Assembly: GCA_047495785.1 (NCBI GenBank)
Contig: JBLDXI010000028.1
Span: 558,001 to 622,000 of the forward strand
Direction of reading: 5' to 3'
Length of the DNA: 64,000 bases
Source: Lepidodermella squamata
Taxonomy: Eukaryota; Gastrotricha
Shown: positions 1-9,028 of the stretch, in pieces
Numbering within the stretch: position 1 is the first letter of the stretch
Layout of the letters: every line of letters starts with the position of its first letter
The notes under the pieces: generated by a model
What the model saw: the letters and a program-made list of their open reading frames with translations, nothing else
The model's database searches: none
Told to the model about the DNA's origin: nothing
Made by a program: the position numbers and the translations under genes

Positions 1-91
1 TCATGATCACTCGCCCAGGAAGACGGGCACGTGCCGTCAATTCAACTGCTACTAAAATTTTCGGCCTGAGCCAATTTCAAATCGAACAAGT

Positions 92-1352
92 TTGAATAAT
101 ATGTTTCATCCTCAACGCGGCATCAGACTGAAATCCTTGCTCTGTTTCGCCATCGTCATCGTGATACTGTGCTTGTGGAAATTACAAAGAAGCAATGTCG
201 ATGAGCCGTTTTCAAATACATTGTCGCTAACTGGGTGCCCGGTAAGAAAAACTGAGAAACTTTATATTTTTACACCTTTGATTTGCCAGCCAGATGAAGT
301 CATCAGAAGTCGGATGAACGAACGCAAAAACAGAATTCGCGAAGTTTGCAAGCAGCTGAGGGATTCTCCTCCGGCATTCAAGCCTCGCTTCAATCTCAAA
401 TCTAAGATGTGGGAAGATACGCGCTACAAAACACAGTAAACATTCAATGTTTCATCGTTATTCATCAATTATGTTGAATTGTATAGCTCTAAAATAGCGT
501 GGTGGAACGATCTTTTCGTCAATGAGAAATACAAAACTGTGTACTGCGGGTTGGATTTGCAGGAAATATGATGAAAACCCTCTCATTTTACCTGTGTAAC
601 TAGTGTGCCTAAAGTTGGGACTCGAAACGTCATGCATTATCTGTGGCATTTGAGCGAAAATCCGGAAATTACAAGCTACAACTACGATCGGAAGCAGCAA
701 ATGGTGGATTGCAGGTATCCGGACAAGTTTGAGACACACCTTCGGCCGCTGAATCGGTACTCTCACAAAGAGGCGATGGCGATAATGGGTAATTTCTCAA
801 AATTCGCTTTCGTACGAGAGCCCGTTGATCGGATTCTATCGGCATGGCGCGACAAATTTTCTACAAATAGCAGCGACAGCGTTGGCCGGCATTACTGGGC
901 TGTAAGTCTAGCTCTCATGTGACCTTAAAGCGTTTTATTTTGCGTAATTGAAGAGGTATGCTTCGAAGATGAGAGGGTTGATCACCAACACAACCGAATC
1001 GAAAGACCCGTTGCCGCTTGATTTGGAGATCTTCCTCCAGCAAGTTTACCAGATGAATTCGCCGCTCACCATGGAAGTTCATTGGCGGCCTCAAATCCAC
1101 GTGTGCAGCTTTTGCGCCATTGATTACGACTACATCGGCAAGTTCGAAGATTTCGGCTGCGAAATTGAATTTATTGCTCGGCAGTTGACTGGCAGAACAA
1201 TAGTTCCGCGAATGCCTTCACCAGATCGAAAGCACAGCAGTGGGCATGGCATCTCAAATACCAGCCGGTCATTTCTCAGACAGATTGTAGATAGACATTA
1301 TTACGCTGATTATCAGATGTTCGTTTACCAAACTCCGATTTCCTTGACATGA
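92..1352 (+). CDS. Carbohydrate sulfotransferase, Golgi type II membrane protein
   Basis: Four exons (92-435, 487-549, 604-901, 954-1352) join in phase to give 367 aa. A short cytoplasmic N-terminus is followed by a single hydrophobic signal anchor (about residues 15-31), as in Golgi sulfotransferases. The PAPS 5'-phosphosulfate loop reads PKVGTRN and the 3'-phosphate motif reads FVREPVDRILSAWRDKF; both are hallmarks of the sulfotransferase-2 (chondroitin/HNK-1-type) family, which transfers sulfate from PAPS to glycans. The end, with RHYYADYQMF, resembles the usual family C-terminus. An AATAAA lies near 1375. The fold assignment is secure, but the acceptor glycan cannot be read from sequence. 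Introns are only 51-54 bp. The start ATG at 92 is chosen because it sits directly before the membrane anchor. Confidence 0.86.
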
Positions 1353-1719
1353 GATGCAATGCCATCGTTAAATGCAATAAAATGGGCCGAGCCGGTTTTT
1401 ATTTGTGAAATTATGTAGCCTTTAATTTGATATTTGATCCTCGAATGAGCAACAGATTTTGTGCTATTGTCGACCTCGATTGATTATTTTTGTTGATTTT
1501 GCCCATTTACCTGATTTAAATATATTGCCGATAGCGCAGATCGTTCTTCTTGAAGTTATGTCAACACAATATTGGAAGCACTCGATCCAATCATGCTGTA
1601 TCCACGGATGGCACGTGCTCTCATGTAAAATTTTTAATTAATTTTTAATTGCGCTCGTCTTGGCGCCGTACACGCGTCAACGAAATGGCGGGAAAAGTTC
1701 GCCAATGTTCCCAGGCCGG

Positions 1720-1726
1720 TATAAAA
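1720..1726 (+). promoter_or_regulatory. TATA box of the CAP-domain gene
   Basis: TATAAAA lies 67 bp upstream of the CAP gene ATG, within a GC-rich context (CCAGGCCGGTATAA). The spacing leaves a 5'UTR of about 40 nt if transcription starts 25-30 bp downstream. The interval 1353-1705 holds no gene that I recognise. Confidence 0.5.
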
Positions 1727-1792
1727 TACCGACGACAGCGTCATACTTCATCAATTCTCTCTTTTCCAATTCGCTCTGAACACATTAACAGA

Positions 1793-2395
1793 ATGGCGGG
1801 ATTAACAGTGTTTGCCGTCAGTTGCATCCTATTATTCTTTGTTCAAACTGAAGTCAGTGAAGCTCAATGTCCGATTTGGCAAAACCGTATGTTGGGCTAC
1901 GTCAACCAAGCGCGAGCGATGTACGGCCTTCAGCCGCTCTGCGTCAACGCGTGAGTTATTGTTTCTATCTCGATCGTGAATACATAAATAGTTTCTATCA
2001 TTATCTTCAATAGTAAACTTGGATCGGCTGCGAAACGTCACTCGACTGACCAAGCGAGCATGAATACAATGAGCCACACTGGCTCAGATGGTTCGAGGCT
2101 TTCAGACCGCGCCAAAAGAGTCGGGTTTGAGTACTCTAAAATTGCCGAGAACGTAGCCTACAACTACAACAAAAATGCGAAAGACGTCTTCGACATGTTC
2201 GTTTTACGTCATAAATTTAGCAATTAAATGTATTGTGTTTACATTAATAGGTGGTGGAAATCTGATGGTCACCGCGCTAATATTCTTGGCCAAGGCTATC
2301 AATTCATGGGCGCCGCTTACACAACGAATTCCTACGGAGTCACTTTCTTCACTCAAATGTTTGGCAGCAGTTACCGCACCGAATATTGCTCATAA
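1793..2395 (+). CDS. Secreted CAP/SCP (PR-1) domain protein, bacterial-type
   Basis: Three exons (1793-1950, 2014-2196, 2251-2395) give 161 aa. The first 23 residues form a signal peptide ending in SEA. The rest is one CAP domain: an N-terminal helix (MLGYVNQARAMYGLQPLCVNA), the SHTGSDGSRLSDRAKRVGF strand-loop, the AENVAYN acidic motif and GHRANILG near the end. In this family His and Glu of these motifs line the cavity. The wording (GSDGS, AEN[VI]A, GHRxNIL) is that of the YkwD-like bacterial/fungal branch, not the HYTQ-VW form usual in animal CAP proteins. It is secreted and its ligand is unknown. Both introns are short with ordinary GT-AG ends, so this is a working eukaryotic gene model. 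AATAAA is near 2509. Confidence 0.8.
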
Positions 2396-2979
2396 AATCA
2401 TATCGTTTTTAAGACTCGTTTCTCAGCTTGCACAAGTGATTTCTTGTTTTTTCTACTTTGTTAGCCATTTGCTTACGTAAACCTTAATCACGGCTGGAAT
2501 TAGCAGAAGAATAAAAACAAATGAGGATCGAGTTCACTTCCAAAGGATTCATTTTAAAGTTATTGCGTTACTGTGTATGTTGCCTGAATTTTACTTCCCA
2601 GACCGGTGTTCCCAGGCCGGTATAACGGCCCAGCCTTTATCAAGGGTTTTGAAATATAGGTCGTAATGCTTGACCACGGTCAATTTGTTCGGGCCGTGCC
2701 GTGTTCACCCGTTGGCCCGTTGTCAGGCATGATTTCGATTTGCACAGGTCACGTACTGTGTTAGTAAGCCATTATTCTCGACATCTCAGCAATTTTGAGG
2801 TATCCGAGTGAAAAGATTTCACCAATAGACTAAGGATGTTAAGGTTAATAAAAAGGTTTCAATTTTTAGGGGTCATTTACGGTTCGTCCTTCAACACATT
2901 TTTCCATGTTCTTTATCAACAATTTAGTAGCGAATAGCTAGAAACTAGCCGACATATTTAGTACAAAATTAATAAAATG
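2396..2979. other. Intergenic stretch, no gene seen
   Basis: This holds the 3' ends of two convergent genes. The only notable item is a 19-bp exact copy (2607-2625) of the sequence around the CAP-gene TATA box (1706-1724), with no recognisable gene downstream of it. Confidence 0.5.
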
Positions 2980-4256
2980 TTATGCATCAGCTTTTATTTT
3001 CCGCGAGTTTTGCGTTTCAGCCGCTTTTGTCATTTTGCTTTGAAATCTGCGGTCGCCACGAACTTGCAGCCATCGAGGTAAGTTGGTCACCGCAAGCTTC
3101 TCCATTTCGTGGACGACTGCGCCGGAGGTTCTGCTGCAGTGGCCTATTGTGCGCAAGGCTTGCCGAGCGTAATCATTCGCTTCTACCGCAAATGCTCCAC
3201 TGACGAAGCGCGACATCTTGGTTCGAACGAGATGAGGCTCGGCTGTGAGCACTTTTATGCCATATCTATTTTAACAAAATCGAAACAAAGTCAAACAAGA
3301 AATTTGAAATAACAAAATGAAGGTAATACGACGTTTCAGCAAATGAGGGTCTAATCAGCAGTGACTTTTCATCAGTGACATTTGCGCAGCGACAAATCAT
3401 CAGTGTCAAGTCTAACCACGCAAAATGAAATTTGTCAGTAAATCATTTTCTAGAGCTTTTTAGTTCTGTTGTTTTAAATAATAATCAATTAGTTACCTAC
3501 TAATATATTTTAATAACTAAATTAGTAAATTAATTATTAGAATTCGATAAAATATTAAAGAGATCTGTGGCTCCGCGAGAAATTCAGTCTTCAAAGCAAA
3601 ACATCTTACTTTTCGTTGTCGTATTGAATCTCCAACCCTTCCGTGAAGCGTGATACAAAGGTCTTCGACGCGAAATACATGGGCGGTAAGCATGCAAAAT
3701 TCGAAACGCCAGATGAAATGCTGATGACTACGCCGCGTCGCTGATCTTCGACCATTTTGCGCAACACAATTTGGCTCATCATCACCGTTGAAGTCAAATT
3801 GATGTTGATCATCTTGAGTAAATTCGCTTGCGGTGTTTCGTGAATCAGCCGCTGAATGTTGATATTGGCGCCAACGCTGTTGACCAGAACATCGATAGCA
3901 TTGAACTGGCTGAGCTTGCTTTCGATAGCCGGGTAGATGTCTGTATTTTGGAAGTCAGCTTGAACGGTGGCAACATCAACAAGCTGCGGGTATTTGGCCA
4001 TCAATTCGCTTTTCACGGCGAGGAGCTTTTGATCACAGCGAGAAATCAACACCAGGCGTTTCACACCCAGCCGGGCGAGTTCGAACGCAAAAGCTTTGCC
4101 AATGCCGTCGGTCGAGCCTGTAACAACGGCTGTTGACAGCTTCGAGAAGTCCACCAAGCTTTGCGTGAAATATGCCTTGTAAAACCTGTGCAGTTTAACG
4201 GCATAACGGGCTGAATAAAACGAAGTAAAAGCTAGGCCTAATTCGGCAAGAACCAT
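2980..4256 (-). CDS. HSD17B12: 17-beta-hydroxysteroid dehydrogenase 12 / very-long-chain 3-oxoacyl-CoA reductase (SDR)
   Basis: Two exons on the minus strand (4256-3610 and 3265-2980; 344-bp intron) give 310 aa, the usual length of HSD17B12/LET-767. The Rossmann cofactor loop is TGSTDGIGKAFAFELA, the structural Asn motif is NSVGAN, the catalytic Ser is in ISISSGVS and the catalytic Tyr/Lys are in YFASK. The C-terminal exon starts YGIKVLTAEPHLVRTKMS, matching the family's TPHLV-TKM segment. An N-terminal hydrophobic stretch suggests an ER membrane enzyme. The family reduces 3-ketoacyl-CoA in fatty-acid elongation and, in some animals, steroids. The exon 2 acceptor at 3266-3267 is the one that keeps frame and restores the conserved YG motif. 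The gene is divergent from the SDR at 4478. Confidence 0.88.
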
Positions 4257-4477
4257 TGCTAGAGAATAAGAAATAAGTTTGAGTCGAGATAGATCTTATC
4301 TATTTCTTGGACCAAGTTCTTATTTATGGGCCATAATTATAATTATATGATCATCACGTGCTTTCATAATTGGAAAGATACAAAGCAAACTCGGATATAA
4401 TCGTCATGGCGATAGGGGCAAAGGCCACCAAAACCAGAATTTCTGTACCAAAAAGTTTATAGTATTTTATCGAAAAC

Positions 4478-5315
4478 ATGTTTCTGAAAATTTTCAAGGC
4501 CTTCTCAAAGAACGCGAAAAATATCAAAGGCCAGGTATGCCTTGTGACTGGCTCAAGTTCAGGAATAGGTCGTAAGATCGCCGAAAAACTCTCATCACAA
4601 GGGTGCAAGACCATTCTCGTCGGCCGAAACGACTCAGCTCTGCAAACAGCGGCAGCCGAATGCCGATCCGCTGGCGCTGAGCTGGTGAAAACTTACGTCT
4701 GCGATCTTGCCGACAGACGGCAAGTTTACGCCATGACCGAGCAAGTGAAGCATGAAGTTGGACACATCGATATTTTAGTCAATAACGCTGGTGTTGTTTC
4801 TGGAAAGTCACTTTTGGAACTTGACGATTCGGCTCACATCGAACAAACTATGAACACCAATGCTTTGAGCCACTTTTGGGTAAAAGAGATTGCCATTCAC
4901 GTCCATGAAGTGTAATCAAGTAAATTTCTGTTGATAGTTGATCAAATCCTTCCTGCCCGAAATGCTTCGCCGCCAACATGGCCACATAGTAACAGTGTCT
5001 TCAGCTGCTGGATTGTCTTGCCCCGCGGTGAACATGGTCGACTACGCTGCTTCGAAGTACGCCGCAGTCGGTATAGCGGAGACCCTGGCTTACGAGCTTC
5101 AATTCAATTACAACACTGATGCGATCAAAGTCACTCTGGTTTGCCCCTACTTCGTCAACACTGGCATGTTCGACGGAATCTCGCTGAAATACCAATGGAT
5201 TTTGCCTCAGCTCACACCGGAATATGTCGCGGAGAAAACCGTTGATTCCGTGCTGAACGATAAGCCCTTTGTTTTAATACCATCTTGGTTTCGTATGCTG
5301 GCAGTTCTCAAATAG
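4478..5315 (+). CDS. SDR16C/retinol dehydrogenase-like short-chain dehydrogenase
   Basis: Exons 4478-4879 and 4938-5315 join in phase 0 to give 259 aa. Motifs are TGSSSGIGRKIAEKL (NAD(P) binding), NNAGVVSGK, the active-site serine region IVTVSSAAG and YAASK (Tyr and Lys). The closest families are RDH10/SDR16C5 and nematode dhs-3-like enzymes, which oxidise retinol or other lipids at ER and lipid-droplet membranes. Unlike its paralogue at 34340-35229, which carries a hydrophobic leader, this model starts with a short MFLKIFKAF segment. An upstream exon encoding a membrane anchor could have been missed. The intron sits at exactly the same site and phase (after HFW) in both paralogues. The 221 bp to the HSD17B12 start probably acts as a shared promoter. 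Confidence 0.82.
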
Positions 5316-5587
5316 TAATGATAGTGATAACAAACTCTTTGAACAATTTTATAAAATCTTCCTTTTTTCTTCAAATAGCGCTGTGCCGAATTCATTCTAT
5401 TTCACGCTGGGACGAGTTTCTGGCTTAACCGGCAGCACGGCCAGCTTCATTGGGCGAACGAAATAACCTTCGAGCCATCTCAGAATAACAGATTGGTCCA
5501 TTCAAATGACATTTAAAGTGCATTTGTTCAATTACAATTACGTAAATGAATACCGTATACATATTCGCAAATAAAGTTGTTGATTGG

Positions 5588-5593
5588 CACGTG
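5588..5593. promoter_or_regulatory. Conserved CACGTG element upstream of GT92 copy 1
   Basis: The hexamer sits in a stretch (GGCACGTGTTTTTC, then an ACCCTATTTTTTG block) that is repeated almost unchanged upstream of the second GT92 gene (CACGTG at 27096-27101). The rest of the upstream DNA has diverged more, so this may be a retained promoter element (E-box type). 5316-5580 holds nothing else that I recognise. Confidence 0.4.
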
Positions 5594-5664
5594 TTTTTCC
5601 ACCCTATTTTTTGCTTTCATTCATTCGAATCTTTTCCGGCATTTTCACAAGTATTCACAGGAAA

Positions 5665-6687
5665 ATGGATCTGAAATTTTCGAAGCTTGGCTTTGTGATA
5701 TTTCTTTCCATCGCTATCAACTTCGTCGGATTTCTGCTGTTTTCTTATCGGTTCAAAAGTATAGCCGTAGTGTCATATATACGGAAAGAATTCACATTCG
5801 AAAACCTACGCCATGTTGATTCATTTGCTAGCTGTCGTAAGCTGTTCACGGAGACAATTAACGCCCGCCAGCCCCACTTGCAGCCATCGACGCCATGGCC
5901 TGGCAGCATATTTTCAAGGGATGGATCGAATGGCAGCTTCATTTATGTTATCCTAATAACGCAGCGATTCGTCAACAACTTTAAATTTAACAAAGCGTTG
6001 ACCATGCCAGTTTTTCGATCATGGGCCTTCAATACAACCTGGCATATTCACGACGAGTCATTGGCCATTTCCAACTGCTCAGTAATACCGCCGTTGCTTA
6101 GCGAAACTTACGAAGCGAATGAAGAATTCGAGAAAAAGTTTTCCACTCATCCTGAGAGAACAGCTTTCACTTTGCAATGCCCAGTTCGTCATCTGGGATT
6201 GGAGAAAATATCCGTCAAGGCGATTGGGAGGAAATCAAAATTTAACGAGATTAGTGCTGATTTACCGGTTTGCCAATTGGATCTTCCCCGGCCAAGCTTT
6301 AGACTAGTTGCATGTACTTTGGTGGCAGAAGATCATTTAGACCGAATTCCTGAATGGATCGAGTACCATTTATTGATAGGGTTCGATTATTTCCTCTTAT
6401 TCGTTAATGGCGACTCGACGGAAAACTTTGACCGGTTTCTTGAAGTCTATGTTCGGATGGGTATTCTTCATTTGGCTATGTTTTACCAACAAGTTCCCGT
6501 TCGTTCCCCAGGACAGGTCGCTCAGGTTCCAGCTCAACTAGAGTGTTTGTATCAAATGAAAGGAATGATAGATCTCTGGTGGGGACGCTGGGAGCTGGGA
6601 CTACCAAACTTACCAGTGACGCGTCTCCCGTACAACCTTCATCGTCCCTGGCGATCCTTGGTAGGTGTGCAAATTTTGCGAATTTAG
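5665..6687 (+). pseudogene. Truncated GT92 glycosyltransferase copy
   Basis: This is about 85% similar to the intact gene at 27162-28604 from MDLKFSKL to LECLYQMKG, including the signal anchor (about residues 10-28). At about 6565 the sequence switches abruptly to unrelated DNA that adds some 40 codons before a stop. The break comes immediately before the TDVDEF segment, so the metal-binding DxD motif and the whole C-terminal third of the catalytic domain are missing, and no remnant of them follows. The remaining frame is open, so the copy is young or recently truncated. An in-frame ATG at 5584 would add 27 residues, but the start at 5665 matches the intact paralogue. It cannot be catalytically active as read. 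Confidence 0.75.
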
Positions 6688-7240
6688 GCTCGAATTAGAT
6701 ACATTTTTTCATTCGATGAGCGTAATTCATTCGTCAGAGCTTCGAATTTATGAGACTAAAAGGTTTTTGATTATTCCAATCTAGCCATAACTCACTTTTG
6801 CTGGCCATAAATACGAATCCTAGTATATATTTTGCATTTTGCGAAATCTGGAGCAGATACGTTCTAAATATCATCAGACTCATTTTGTTGAGAGGAATCT
6901 TTTGAAATCAAATTCGAGCTGAAATTTTATTCATTTATGTGCGATCATATAAGTTCCCTCGCGACTCGCGGTGGCTTGATGTTTTACATAACGGGCCCAT
7001 TCTAAATCAGAGTTGTCGAGTTGTCGAGTACGTGTAAGCAAGGCACAGTTCGAAAGCTCCAAAGTTTCAGACCCGAGGACATCTCTGTTCTAAATGAACC
7101 AGAGACCCCTTTCTCAGTGAAAAGTCCGCTGTAATGCTAAATCAAGCTAGTTATGTCATCTTAAAATAGCAGGTAAGGTACGAGTTTTAATCTATGTTAT
7201 GGAATTTCGGCATTATAAGTGGCATTAGCTGACAACTTGC
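6688..7240. other. AT-rich intergenic stretch, no gene seen
   Basis: No coding potential or known repeat was recognised between the GT92 truncation and the start of retrotransposon homology at 7241. It may be the distal part of whatever rearrangement truncated the GT92 copy. Confidence 0.4.
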
Positions 7241-8375
7241 GGAGTCCATAATTGCCAGCAAACTCACTGCCATCCTGGAAGACCACCACGCCCTGCCGGA
7301 CAATCAGTATGCCTTCAGAAGACACCGCTCAGCTCCCGACGTACCGCTCCGCATCTCACACCGCGTCCGCAAATCTCGTAAGACCCGCCGTAAAATGGTC
7401 ATCGTTGCCATCGACGTGCAGGCAGCCTACGACAGTGTTTGGCATGCTGGACTGGTCTGCAAGTTATTGCAACTGCCCCTGCCCCGCAATCTCATCGGTT
7501 GGATAGTTGATTACCTCCGTGACCGCAAGCTGCAGGCCCGCGTGGCTGGTCGCCTAAGCAGGGCTAAGCAGGGTCGCCACCGTCAACTGCGGCGTACCCC
7601 AAGGGTCTCCTCTCTCACCCTTGTTATACATCATATACACGGCCGACCTCCTGAACGCAGAAACATCGCCCAACAGCATCACTGAGGCATACGCCGACGA
7701 CCTCACCATCAGTGCCACCGGCATCAACTTCCAAGCCGCCCAGGAAGCAGCCCAATCTGAAATCCACCGAATCACCACCTGGGCCCGCGACTGGCGCCAA
7801 AAATTCAACGCCAACAAAACCGAAGCCATGGCATTCGGCCCCGTACCAACTTCAATACACCTATCCGTCAACGGGACCGCGGTCCCCCAAGTCACCTCTC
7901 CATCCGTATCCTGGGCATTCACTTTGACCCGCGTCTAACTTGGCAGACACACATCGACCAGGCGCTCCGCCGATGCTCGCGCAACATGCCTTTTTTCCGC
8001 CGGTTAGCCAGGACCCCCGGACTGTCCCCGCGCTGGGTCAGGACGGCGTACTTCGCCCTGATTCGTGCCACTTTCGCCTATGGCAACATCGTCCTCAGCA
8101 GCATGTCAGCGCGCCAACTGAAACGCCTCACAGTGCTCCACCGTGCCGCCCTTCGGGCGCGGCGCAGTGACCGCATCGCCACCACCACGCTCGAACAGCG
8201 CCTCCACGTTGAGCGCTTCTTCAGAAAGTGTCAAACCCGCTACGTGGCCAATGCCGTTACCACCATCCTTCCGATGTTATCACGAGAGGACATCGAAGAC
8301 GCTCGCAACGACCCTGACCCGTTGTAAGTATAAGTATAAAGATTTCAGAATAAATTGGTTTTTCGTTTTTTCGTT
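7241..8375 (+). mobile_element. 5'-truncated, frameshifted Jockey-like retrotransposon fragment
   Basis: This matches the reverse-transcriptase part of the intact element at 36507-39692 from the KLTAILEDHHALPDNQYAF region to the end. The catalytic AYADDLTI motif is present. The frame is broken at least three times: a 10-bp duplication near 7560, a small deletion near 7905 and loss of a few codons near 8140. The 3' end joins the last codons of the ORF (PDP) directly to the terminal tail GTAAGTATAAAGATTTCAG, so the end of the ORF and most of the 3'UTR are deleted. The 5' truncation is typical of target-primed reverse transcription. It is not functional. Confidence 0.85.
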
Positions 8376-8945
8376 CGTTTAGCCAAGTCGATATCAGCAT
8401 GTGTTAGTTTTATTTATAATAGGCCCTCCGCCGGGCGGCGCTATAGGCACAGCCAAGTCGATATAATTATCGATGTTTGCGTGAGCGTCAAGGGTTCGTC
8501 TCAACGTGCCGCCATCGCTTTTTCGACGACTTGACGGAGCAAAAATGTTTTTTCCTCGTATGCGTAAGAAAACAAAATAGAAACGAGTATGTGCGAGAAC
8601 CTCAATATTGGCAACTATTTTTTTTTATTCATCTCCATCTAATTAATCAGCTAAAAAAACCGAGAGGACATCGAAGACGCTCGCAACGACCCTGACCCGT
8701 TGTAAGTATGAGTATAAAGATTTCAGAATAAATTGGTTTTTCGTTTTTTCGTTCGTTAAGCCAAGTCGATATAATTATCGATGTTTGCGTGAGCGTCAAG
8801 GGTTCGTCTTGTTTGTTCGTCCTTTATTTAATGTTGGATGGACTTGAAACAATAAATCAAACAAAATAGAAACGAGTATGTGCGAGAACCTCAATATTGG
8901 CAACTATTTTTTATTCATCTCCATCTAATTAATCAGCTAAAAACC
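8284..8945 (+). repeat. Two tandem units made of retrotransposon 3' ends
   Basis: Unit A (about 8284-8661) and unit B (about 8663-8945) both begin GAGAGGACATCGAAGACGCT and run through the element's 3' tail. They then share a segment GCCAAGTCGATATAATTATC (8452 on and 8760 on) and a segment beginning AAACAAAATAGAAACGAGTA (8572 on and 8860 on). Unit A has an extra block of about 60 bp bracketed by AGCCAAGTCGATAT direct repeats. The stretch between the shared segments is different in the two units. Confidence 0.7.
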
Positions 8946-9028
8946 GACGGACCTCGCGACCGCCCCAACACCATCACATAACAAGTCAAGAAAAAACACG
9001 ACTTTGATTCATCACTATGAGTTCACTA

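Noticed and set aside
3828-4136. 102-codon frame opposite the HSD17B12-like gene
   Set aside because: Lies entirely opposite a conserved SDR exon and has no motif of its own.
4354-4614. Minus-strand frame with a hydrophobic end between the divergent SDR genes
   Set aside because: Half of it is antisense to the SDR cofactor motif. The hydrophobic part has no start, splice or homologue support.
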